Shown: positions 54,790 to 64,000 of the stretch, one piece after another
Position numbering within the stretch: the first letter of the stretch is position 1
How the letters are laid out: each line of letters begins with the position of its first letter
Assembly: GCA_014526335.1 (NCBI GenBank)
Contig: JACTAT010000037.1
Coordinates: forward strand, 2,926,394-2,990,393
DNA from: Chrysaora quinquecirrha
Lineage: Eukaryota; Cnidaria; Scyphozoa; Semaeostomeae; Pelagiidae
DNA: 64,000 bases
Direction: 5' to 3'
The notes under the pieces: generated by a model
What the model saw: only the letters and a program-made list of their open reading frames with translations
What the model was told of the DNA's origin: nothing
Database searches by the model: none
Made by a program: the position numbers and the translations under genes

Positions 54790-56040
54790 ATGACGACCAA
54801 AGGTGATTGAGAAATTATACAACAATTTTGTTTAGTTACCCAAGGTTAAGCTTAAATCTTTAATGAAAATGCTGTAAATCCCCGAAAGGTTATAAAACTG
54901 TGACAGAAACCTACCTTATCTAATCCTAGTGTAACAGAGAACCAAAAACCTAATGATAATAACATAACAATGAAATAATAATAATGATTTGTAATAATGA
55001 TGTATTATCACAAGTGGGAAAAAAATACACTTTAAGAGCCCAGGAAACTGAACCTGCTATCAAGCTTCAGGGGGGCTTCAGGTACAAGCTTTTGGCGTGA
55101 TTTTTAATACCAACATTTATTTTTAGAAAACAGCGATTCTCATTCTTCTAAAACAATTCATGTGGTGAACACGTTGCAAGAGGCCTTATCGATAGTGAAC
55201 AGGCATGAAATGGAGTTCACTCTTTGTTACTCCATGTATTGGTCAACTAAAAATTTCGGGAACACAGGTTGGTTTGGTATATAAATGCGTCGATGACATT
55301 TGCAATAGATAAAATAATAAAAATAGTATACTTTTTAATATTGTCATTTTTAACATCATCATTATTCAGATATCTCAAATAAGAAGCACAAGGTTCTGTG
55401 GCAGGCTGAAAACATTGAATTCGACGGTATCCCTTTCTTCATCGTTGGTGACAAAAAGCTGGAATGTCAGCATGGAAAAGATCGACAATTTAATGCAAAA
55501 CAAAAACGAAAAATCCAGAAAAATGCGCAAAAAGTGAGATTTTGTTTTGCATTTTGGCCCATCGTGCATATTCTTCATTGATTTCCTTCTTGTCAACCAA
55601 TCCTACATTTTAAAATTGTTTACAGCTTAAAATACTGTTACATATTTTCAAATACTATTACATTTTTTCCTAAAGGGTCATGATCATGTTTTTAAAAGAA
55701 AATATACAATGCTTCAAAATACCAAGAATTTCGGATGTCCGTCTAAAATCCTCTTGAAAGAGATCGTTCAATTTCCTGACTTGAAGGTGAGGGTGCCTTG
55801 CTTAGCTTTCTTATATTATCTACGGTTCACATAATTTGACGAGCATCAGATGTTCTTGTTGCGAAAAATTATATAACTGCACATATTTTTCAGATAACTG
55901 AGAACACACAATGGAGGCGCAAAGAATCTTCAAGAAAAATAAAAGCTGCTTTAGAAAAAAACGCTGAAATTACCAAAGTTACGAAATTCATAGTAACGAT
56001 ACCAGAAAAAGAGAGCCACCAAAACCATATAATGGGCACA
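54790..56040 (+). CDS. Exons 1-5: CARF/ALS2CR8-like N-terminal region
   Basis: The joined product starts MTTKENSDSHSSKT, with TLQEALSIVNRHEMEFTLCY and KNFGNT, then LECQHGKDRQFNAKQKRK, NFGCPSKILLKEIV and a QNH-containing end (about residues 1-192). The CQHG...CPSKI pattern is the DNA-binding core seen in calcium-responsive factor (CARF) proteins. All five exons join in frame without stops, with donors GTGATT, GTTGGT, GTGAGA, GTGAGG and GTGAGT. Confidence 0.7.
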
Positions 56041-56469
56041 GTGAGTAACATGTTTTGCTTAAGTTAGTTTAAAACACCAAATAATGAAATACGAAACTAC
56101 TGTATGCGATTTAGCGCAAGGAGCGCATGATAAATTTCCCCAACTTTAAGAGTGTTTGCACACTTTTTATAAGTAAATTAATGTTTGCCCAGATATGTGA
56201 TGAATCTTGGTTATGTGTCAATATAGATTTGGTTGAAAATACTCATAACAAAAAAATTGGTATAGCTCAACCAGCACCTGTTTTTAAAAAAAGCCACCAT
56301 CTTTTTTTTAACAAGCGATGCACCTCGCGTTTTTAAGGGAGTGGGCCTGTTAAATTTTCGGCTAGTTCAGGTTGTAGCTATTTGGGAGAAAAATCTTAGA
56401 CTGAGCTATCAGTTTGATAATAAAAATAAAAGACAGAAGCTTCATATTTACAACTCATTAAAAAATCAC

Positions 56470-57690
56470 TAAAAAAGACGTTTCAGCTAGTGTCCACTAG
56501 CTATCCTGAGTTTCACAATTTAAAAAATTAAATTCTATTACAGATTTTTGAAAATAAACAGCATTGAGAAATCCCAAGTGGAAATATTAGCAAGCACAGC
56601 TACAGAGACTAATTAAAAAGTTGTAGGGGCATCGAACTGTCTTGATTATTCAAAATAGGGTTCTTTTGTTTAATGTACAAGGTATCAGATATTTTTCTTT
56701 TATAATAATTGTTAAAGTTTTTCCTGAGAATTTTTGTGTCATTGAGAGAAATTCTCTTATGACCCATTTCAATGGAATGCTTCAGGAGATGTGAACTTTT
56801 GTCTTTTGCACTATGATCGTTGACCCTGACCGACAACCTTCTTCCGGCTTCGCCAACATACGTGACGTCACAATCTGGGCATTTTGTTTCCTAAACCAAG
56901 TTGTGTTCGTGCTCTTTTTTTATTCTATCCTTGATGTTAAAGTAAGATCCTAAACATTTGGCTTTGAAGGCAATTCTAGCTTTTAACTTTGGTTTAACTC
57001 TTTTCATGTGCTTGTTGATCTCTTTCGCAATATTCTCTCCTTCTTTTCCTGCATAAGGTAGAGTAATTTGGACCATTACCATGTCGTCAGGTTCAACCTC
57101 GTTTGTGGGCTCAACAATTACTCTGGCATTTTCATCAGCGACTTGTTTGAAAATTCTGGTGACAACTGGCAAAGGGAAATTGTTTATCCTGACGAAAGTG
57201 CTCCAACTCCATTTCTAAAAAATAGACTTTATTGCAAAAAGTATGTGCACGTTTCACGAGGAGTTTCAGAGTACGTTTTTTTCCAAGTTTCAGGAGAGTA
57301 AGAGTTCCAATTTATGTAGAGATCAGTATGTGTAGATTTTCGAAATACAGCTGTGTCGAAAGAATCACCATTTCGGACAATCAATACATCATGGAATGAA
57401 ATCATATTGTTTCTTTCTGTTTCGTATGTGAATTTGATATTGTCATGAAAATCATTAAGTGTTGACAGCACGAGATCTAATGAGTCTTTCTTAACAAAAC
57501 TGAGAGTGTCATCAACATATCTCTTCAAAAAAATTAAGTGTTGAGGAAGACTGGGAACTAGTGTGCTTTCTAGCTCTACCATAAAATATTTGGGAGAAAC
57601 ATTTAATAAAAGAGGGACTTGGACCGTGGACAGTTGAATGAATAGATGTAGCTTTGAACTGTGATTTTCCCTAAACGTTTCCAAATAGCT
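56470..57690 (-). mobile_element. Penelope-like element fragment in intron 5
   Basis: Minus strand: RT part with FLKRYVDDTLSFVKKDS and FRKSTHTDLYINWNSYSPE (57229-57684), a frameshifted continuation (56891-57172, IVEPTNEVE ... KLKARIAFKAK), and a GIY-YIG-like nuclease end (CDVTYVGEAGRRLSVRVNDH, 56609-56870). Downstream, AGCTAGTGGACACTAGCT then GAAACGTC (about 56478-56502) resembles the terminal hammerhead-like motif. The copy is 5'-truncated and broken. Confidence 0.82.
56609..57684 (-). pseudogene. Penelope-like RT/GIY-YIG polyprotein fragment
   Basis: It contains the RT palm YVDD and the nuclease region CPDCDVTYVGEAGR (YVGE in place of the usual YIGxT, with conserved Arg). Frame breaks near 57200 and a stop near 56889 inactivate it. 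Penelope-like elements have this RT plus GIY-YIG order, which no other retroelement group here shares. Confidence 0.8.
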
Positions 57691-57876
57691 TGATTAGCTG
57701 TTCAACTTGGTTACTCGTATTTTGACAACTTATTTTGGAAAATTAGCTTTAACGTCACTTTGGTGGATTTACACGAAGCCCCCATTCATTGCCTTGAAAA
57801 CAATATTGAATGTATTTTTCACAGTTTCACACTATCGCACCTTTTCATAGTTTTAACTACGTTTCTAATATTCTAG

Positions 57877-59593
57877 TCTGCAGGAATATCCCAAGAAATA
57901 GATCCTTTGTTGGCAAGTAAAATCGATGAGCTCGTGAAAGAAGGTGTGTCGAACGTCAATAAAATGCGACGACATTTAAGGATATTCGTTACCGACGAAA
58001 TGTTTGGAAAAGGCGCTCAACCTGATAAAAATAATAGAAGATATTTTCCACGCCCAAAGATTAGCAGAAATCACATGGTTCAGGTTAAGAAGAAACTCCG
58101 TTATTCTATGATAGACCAAGAATGTCTCAGTGCTAAAGTGGAGCAATGGAAGAGCGAAGATGAATCAGTTTGCATCTTTTTTCGGCCAAAGGCAACGAGA
58201 GATAACATCAATCAATCAACTGATGAGAGTGATTCTGATGGGTACGATTCTGATGATTCTTTAGACATCAAGGTTACTGAAAACAATCGTGACAGTCTAC
58301 TCCTCGTTTATCAAACAAACTGGCAACGCCGTCTTCTGAACAGATATGGTAACAAACTTGCTCGTTTAGATGCGACATACCGCACTACACATTACGCTTT
58401 GCCATTATTCTTCCTTGTCGTCAAGACTAATATGGACTACCAAGTGGTTGCAACGTTTGTATGTGAATCAGAATCGATGGAAAGCATTGCCAAAGCGTTG
58501 CAAGTCATAAAAGATTGGAATCCAGAGTTTCATCCAAGATTTTTTATGACAGATTATTCAACTGAGGAAATTTCAGCCACCGAGACAGTCTTCCCAGGTA
58601 TGAATACTTCTTAAACTTTATTACTCGGTTAGACCACATCTACATGATGCCAGCAAAATTTGAGAAAAGCAGAAAACTGTTTGCCATACGTTTGCCATAC
58701 ACATTTTGAGAAAGTTTCAAACTTTAAAAAAAGTCGGGTAATTATTGTTTTTCGATTTGTGAGAATTCTGCTTTGAACTTAAGCCACTTTGAATGTAGTA
58801 ACAACTTTCTTGCACATATTACTTTAAGAGTCAAGACCTTACTTTCGATGTAGAGGTCTTCTTTTGCTGTGTGGAGTGAATTTTAGACAATAATAATAAC
58901 TATGTTTTTAAAATTCTTCTCTTCTATGAGAAATTGTCCACAATGTACTGGTGTCTTGTGGAGGCAGACCAATCATAAAACAGCAGTTGCTGTCTTTTAA
59001 CGATTTTTCGTCTGATTTCAAAAGTCATAAAATTCTTGCAGGCTGTACCACATTCATCTGTGACTTCCATCGAGAGCAAGCCTGGGAACGATTGTTGCGA
59101 AAGACATCAAATGGCTGTGTGAAAATTAGAAAAGAGGTTCTTCATATGCTTAGACGAATCGCTCGATTCCATACTCTAGATGAATGTCAACAATCAGAAA
59201 AAGATCTTAAAAATTCTGCTATCTGGAAGAATCCATCCCACGAAAAACTCGTCAAATATCTTGAAAACTATTGGCTGAACATTAAAAAGGTAAGCTGTGT
59301 CAGAAGGCAAAACGTCTCTTTCTGAAAACATAGATTTTCTATTTATTTGCGGATTGAGCTTCCTAAATTGATCATGTTGCATTTTTTCCACTGACGTATT
59401 ATTAAAATCGTTCTCAGAGATGGGTTCAAGCTTATAGACAACAGAGGTTGCTTGTAAACTGCAACACGAATAACGGCTCTGAGCATCAAAATGAATCTTT
59501 AAAGTACCAGTATTTGCAACGGCATTCAAGAACATCACTTACAGGCATGCTGACAATCCTTGTCGATCAATTTCTGGTTGATGAATATGAAAA
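57877..59593 (+). CDS. Exons 6-8: MULE-type transposase core
   Basis: About residues 193-573. A basic N-terminal stretch (PRPKISRNHMVQVKKKL) and an acidic linker come first. The DDE-like core follows: first Asp in LARLDATYRTTHYALPL, second Asp in RFFMTDYSTEE, then CTTFICDFHREQAWERL (the conserved C and H), and NGSEHQNESLKYQYL with the likely acidic third residue. The exon 6/7 junction restores VFPGCTTF. Exon 8 should end at 59593, where the donor is mutated. This is the RNase-H-fold part that would cut and join DNA. Confidence 0.8.
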
Positions 59594-60014
59594 CTAAGTT
59601 TTCCTTGTAAAAATATCTATCTGTTGTTTAACTGTAATTGAACAATGTCTTTCAACAAGATCTGACATGGAGATTCGAATTTCTTGCAGTATCATTTTTT
59701 ATTTCATTTAGACAAAATCATGACCCTTCTTTTGGAAAGCAATACTGTATACCGTTGATTTTCCGTGGCAGCTTTTAGCTACAGCATCAGCTGTTATGCT
59801 AAGGCATGGGTTTGGTTGTGTTCATCTCTCAAACTGTCATCCAACTGTTGCCCCGAATTAGTAGATCAACCTTAGTAAAAAATTATCTTCTCTCCACAAT
59901 AGTTACTATCGTCAGTCTATTTAATATCCATCGATATGAAACCAAGTTTTCACCTTTTTTCAACTACCATCACATTTATGTTCAAGTATTGAAAAACCTG
60001 TTCCTTTTTCGCAG

Positions 60015-60561
60015 ATATTGTGATATGAATATCAAAATGAGTTCATCCTATTGTTCGTACGCAACCAGTATTCCAGAGTTTTTAAAGAATAGACCTGCAG
60101 ATTTGATAAAGCACTGTATGGAGAAATAGATCTTTCACAGGATATTAACGAATCATACGTCGTAATGACAGGGCATGGAAAATTTACCATAAAGAGCTGT
60201 TCAAGAAACGCTTTGGAAGATGAGTACCATTTGATCTGCGGTGATGAAACTACAATGCCAGAGTGCACATGTTACAGCTGGCGACGCTCCGCATATCTAT
60301 GTAAACATTTTTTTGCCGCATTTAAGAAATTTTCGATATGGTCATGGCAGTCACTTTCACAACTTTATATCAATTCACCGTTTCTAACTCTGGATGAAAC
60401 GGTAATACAACACAGAGAAAATGATACTGAAGACATAAACAGCAGCATTGAAATGCCAGAAGCCGCTGAGCACAATATGAATTGTTCAACTACTGAGGCA
60501 CCAGATGACATCACAATTGCTGCAATAGAAGGAGATGACAATAACCAAACAATCAATACAG
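60015..60561 (+). CDS. Exon 9: SWIM zinc-finger exon, frameshifted
   Basis: YCDMNIKMSSSY ... FLKNRPADLIKHC reads in one frame. The SWIM part (MPECTCYSWRRSAYLCKHFF, a C-x-C...C-x-H finger) reads in another from about 60125. A one-base shift near 60105-60125 is therefore needed. SWIM fingers usually follow the MULE core and help bind DNA. An acidic Ser/Thr-rich tail leads to the GT donor at 60562. Confidence 0.75.
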
Positions 60562-61305
60562 GTAAGGTTTTTTAAAATCTAAGTACTATTCTTTTGAAGG
60601 ATTTTGCGTGCAGGGTAGTGTTTTACAGTTACATGTAAGCTGAAAGTGATTGATGTAAAAGGTATTTACTGATGATAACATAAATATGGCTGGAGATGCA
60701 TGATGTGTCAAAGTAACTCATATCTGCTGTGAGTCAGCTCTTTGCTCCTCCAGAAAACTATAGTCTCTCGTGGTCCTTTTAAGACTCAAAAATATAACTA
60801 CAAGACCATGCTGTTTGCAGACCACATAAAAAAAGTCTTCTATCTACAGACTAGTTCCTGTTTTCGGATTGTGGAGGGAGTCACTTTCCTGACACAATCT
60901 ATGCTGACACAACCCTGCATATAAAATTTCATGCAAAAATTAAAAATTGTTCCATCCTAAGAGGACCTTCATAGTTTTTCTGGTAGCGGTCTTCAATTTT
61001 GCCCTGAAGAGAGGGGAAGTCAAGAGACCTTTGTAGTAAAGTTCTTAAATGTAATGACATTTGCCAACAAGTCAAAGGTTGGACTCTGAATCCAAATTTT
61101 AAATAAATATGATGTAAAATGTGTACTTTACAAATAGAATTTACTGGCTTGAAAATTTTATGCACTGAAGCAAAATAATAAATTAATAAAAATAATAAAT
61201 TTTTTTTTTTAAACCTGATGATGTTCTACATGAACGAAAACTTCGTAAATATTTTATGCATGATATATTGTTTATTTGTTTTTGAAAATAATATCTATTT
61301 TGTAG

Positions 61306-62563
61306 ACCAACCTCAGAGCCAGTTGTGTACCAGAACAGTAGCTGCACTTTGTCCTGAAAGTCTTGATGAAATTAGAAGCCTGACATTTCTCGTCCAAGAT
61401 AATGAAATAATCATCAATGAAGCTCTTTCTGATTTGAAAAGCTTAAAGGCAAAGCTCTATCTTGCATGCCCCAAGGAGAAAGGTCTTTCGTTGCTAAAGA
61501 AAAATGACAATATGAGAGAAGAAAAAATCAAAAGCAAGCAACAAAAATCAAAACTAACTTTGAAGAATTTACAAAGGAGGAAAAGAAAATATGAATTTGC
61601 AAATAGAATTGGAGAGAAAAGAGAAAAAATGGATGAAGCCAGACAATTGAGTTTAGAAAATCAAACAAAAGAAATTGAAAATCTAGTGGTAGAAGTAGTC
61701 TCAGAACAAACAGAAATGGTTGGACAAGACACTTTAGTGTTTGATATAAAACCTGCTACTGAAACAACAACAAGTGACAAAGAAGAAGACAATGAATTAA
61801 ACCAAACATCAGAATTACAAGCCTGCTTCCTTAAGAAATCTATGATGTCAAATACCATAGATCTTACACAGGAAGACACTGATGCCACTGAGGAGCAAAG
61901 AATTGAAAAACCTTTTGCAGGGGATTCCATTAGGTCAGAAATAACAAATAAAGATTTCATAGCCCTTAGGAAAAACAGCATGTTGACTGACAATATCATC
62001 AACGTTTTTCAAAGAATGATGGCAAGAAATCTACAAATATTAGATGGCCTGCAAGACACTGTTCTTGGCCAAAAATTGATGTTCCGACCAAAGCCTGATG
62101 TTCCTTTTGTCCAGGTTCTCCATAATGGAGAATATCACTGGCTAACCATAAGCACATATGGCTGTCAAGAGGGTGAGCTGAATTACCTTTACAGCATGTT
62201 CTCTGGCAGAATATCAAATCATGTAATGCTTCGAATATGCCACATCATGAAATGTAGGATGCCAAAACTCAAAATAAATGTATTGCCAGTTCAGCAGCAG
62301 ACAAATTCAGTTGACTGTGGAGTTTATGCATTGGCTTTTGCACATTGTATACTGCAAGGCAAGGATTATGTTGCTAAGGTTCTCTTTGACCAAGTCAAAA
62401 TGAGGTCACATTTGTTAAAGGCACTTCTAAAAGACAAACTTGAACCATTTCCTCAGAGCCAAAGTTTAAAAGGAAAAAGATGTACAGCCAAAGACATTCA
62501 GGTAAATCTTTTCTGCACCTGTCGTCAGTTTTGGGCTGCAAGTGATAAAAGGCTCAAATCAAG
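61306..62563 (+). CDS. Exon 10: Ulp1-like C48 protease domain
   Basis: The open reading frame begins DQPQSQLCTRTVAALCPESL. A coiled Lys/Glu-rich stretch (about 61500-61660) and an acidic linker come next, then the protease domain from about 61920. Landmarks: LTDNIINVFQRMMA, HWLTIST (catalytic His), QQQTNSVDCGVYALAFAH (Gln and catalytic Cys). The position expected to hold Asp (usual YDS) reads LYSMFSG, so Asp is replaced by Tyr. The exon ends with FCTCRQFW, the first Cys pair of the PHD finger. Confidence 0.8.
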
Positions 62564-63238
62564 GTAGGCGATTTCTAATGTAAATAATATTTGTTAAAAG
62601 GTTGAGCTAAAAAGAGGTCTAAACTTTCCTTGAAAAAGTACCTGATGCCTGACCTTCCGCATGCCAAAAAAAATCATTTTTGGAGAAACTAATCCGCCCT
62701 GTAACTCATGTCCAAAAATAGTTCTTTTTATTACAATTTTGAAGTTTTAAACAAAACAAGGAATGCAAGGCCTTTTATAAAGACATTTTTGTGTCTATAA
62801 TGCAAGTTGGATTCAGACACATAGAATGTCTATCAGATAACTTAATTAAAAAGTCAAATTTGCTAGACTTGATTTGAAAGTTAAGTAAAAGAATTAAAGT
62901 TATAGTTGTTGCACAAGTGTCCAGTGTGAAAAATATTCCCAAATAATTCAGTGGTTGCAAAAGCTTAGAGAATTTGCAAGGGGTTGCCGATTGTCAGCAG
63001 GAGTTTGGTTGCCTTTCTGTAGGAGGTAGGTGTAGTCTATTTTGAAATTAAATTCCTTTGGTTCCCCCTTTTTTCTGATGCCACCACTGTTGACTCTTTT
63101 CAAGATGTTAATTACAGTATACTTACAGCAGAACACAGTTCATAATGATTTTATCAGGTTCAACTATTGGTTAGGTGTATGAATATCTGTCATTACGAAG
63201 TATGATTCATTTCTCAGCGATTCCATTTCCATTTGTAG

Positions 63239-63376
63239 ACAAATGGCTGAGTGCAATGCCTGTAGAAAATGGTTCCATCGAATGTGTGAACGAATCCCAA
63301 AATCAGTGTTGAAGCAGATGTTGATTGGACCTGCTCATTATGTACCAGCCTACACCAAAAGGAAAAGAAACAGTAA
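63239..63376 (+). CDS. Exon 11: PHD-finger end
   Basis: It continues the finger begun in exon 10: AECNACRKWFHRMC gives the second Cys pair and H-x2-C. The final W-x-C-x2-C (WTCSLC) is one base out of register, so a frameshift lies near 63320. The stop is at 63374. Such C4HC3 fingers bind histone tails. Confidence 0.65.
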
Positions 63377-64000
63377 AGAGATATTAATTTTGACTTGAAG
63401 TCTTAAAAACTGACAGAAATCTTAAACTCTTTGAAGCTTTATAATCGTTGCTTTTAAAAGAATAGATATATGGGGGGTGGTTAAGCAGACCTCTTTCACA
63501 GCTTTTGAATTTTGGTCAAACTGTCAAGGAAAATAAACAAATTTCAGATGAGAGTGGATGTTACGAGAAGCAGTTGAGCTGATAGATGTGAAATTGGGAG
63601 ATAAAATTTGATATATGATACAGAAGGGTTTTCAAAACATTTGCTCTGCAAAATTGCACTGCAATCTTAGGAAGGCCTAACTACTTACTTACACTTACTG
63701 GACAAAAGCATTTGAACGGTCGTCAAAAATGGCAGCCAACAGCGGCCATAGGCCCAACCAAAACATTTCTTCATAACAATGGCTTAAAGTCACGCGGCCA
63801 TTTTCACAGGAAAGTTCGGTGGGAAAATGTTTGTCATTTCACAATCTTTCGATTTAAAGTAAAAGAAAAGTATTATTCCTCAGATTGGTTAAAATAATCC
63901 AACAAAATTAAAGAGTGGTGCCTCCAAATATTTTGCAAGAAAGTTTTTACAGTGGGTATCAAAAAAGCGATATTATGTACCATATTTCGAGAAACGACAC
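63377..64000. other. 3' flank, nothing recognised
   Basis: No convincing gene, RNA or repeat is seen. A 61-codon open frame at 63712-63897 has no recognisable content. The MULE-like gene's right inverted repeat, if any, was not found here. Confidence 0.5.

Larger units (their letters stand above)
54790..63376 (+). pseudogene. CARF-like / MULE transposase / SWIM / Ulp1-like protease / PHD gene, 11 exons
   Basis: Exons that keep phase: 54790-54802, 55127-55267, 55370-55533, 55676-55786, 55894-56040, 57877-58597, 59042-59289, 59418-59593, 60015-60561, 61306-62563 and 63239-63376, about 1,220 codons. Domain order: CARF/ALS2CR8-like DNA-binding part, MULE core, SWIM finger, Ulp1-like C48 protease domain, PHD finger. 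Nine of the ten introns are GT-AG. Lesions: CT instead of GT at the donor 59594, a frameshift near 60120, and one near 63320 in the PHD finger. MULE relatives with Ulp1 domains are known. I cannot tell a transposon from a domesticated gene, because no inverted repeats were found. Confidence 0.75.

Noticed and set aside
63712..63897. 61-codon open frame near the right edge
   Set aside because: No recognisable motif, length within chance for this composition.
1..64000. CRISPR arrays, bacterial operons, tRNA genes
   Set aside because: No spaced short direct repeats and no operon-like spacing. I could not identify any tRNA by eye; the DNA is clearly eukaryotic.

Overview
The window is repeat-dense, AT-rich metazoan nuclear DNA. 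Reasons: metazoan-type U1 and U2 snRNA and 5S rRNA sequences, spliced genes with GT-AG introns, and a transposon mix (Tx1-like LINEs, PIF/Harbinger, P/THAP9-like, DIRS-like, Penelope-like, MULE) typical of marine invertebrates. A cnidarian or similar invertebrate is my best guess, at low confidence.

From 1 to about 44.6 kb the framework is one tandem array whose unit, all on the minus strand, is 5S rRNA - U2 snRNA - U1 snRNA (about 1.4 kb without insertions). Site-specific non-LTR retrotransposons of L1/Tx1 type have colonised it. Family A sits inside U1 (between about U1 nt 21 and nt 27; six copies or parts, A0 to A5). Family B sits in U2 after nt 25 (two copies), and family C in U2 after nt 29 (one part). 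Every U1 in the window is split or truncated. U2 at 6977-7162 and 5S at 7313-7430 look intact. The array has been rearranged: a 5.42-kb tandem duplication of one deletion-bearing unit (about 1.15-6.2 kb and 6.57-11.65 kb), two LINE-LINE chimeras (11653 and 38835), and a unit that has lost U1 (16826). It also hosts nested DNA elements: a MULE-type MITE with 9-bp target duplication (17806-19060), a Harbinger element with about 215-bp inverted repeats (27153-30404), a Harbinger-type MITE (37208-37914), and an unclassified TAA-flanked transposon with an unknown gene (41245-43892), itself hit by a foldback MITE.

From 44.6 kb the DNA leaves the array. A P/THAP9-like transposon (44903-54732, 9-bp duplication) contains a THAP exon, a broken transposase and an opposite-strand C2H2-finger gene. 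A DIRS-like tyrosine-recombinase retrotransposon (about 45.2-49.9 kb) is inserted in it. The P-like element itself landed about 48 bp upstream of the start of an eleven-exon plus-strand gene (54790-63376). That gene combines a CARF/ALS2CR8-like N-terminus, a MULE transposase core, a SWIM zinc finger, a Ulp1-like C48 protease domain and a PHD finger. A Penelope-like fragment lies in its fifth intron. Three lesions suggest that this copy is decaying.

Largely intact reading frames: LINE A3 ORF1, LINE C ORF1 and the DIRS integrase. Most others are frameshifted. Family and clade names rest on motif recognition only; no database search was run.
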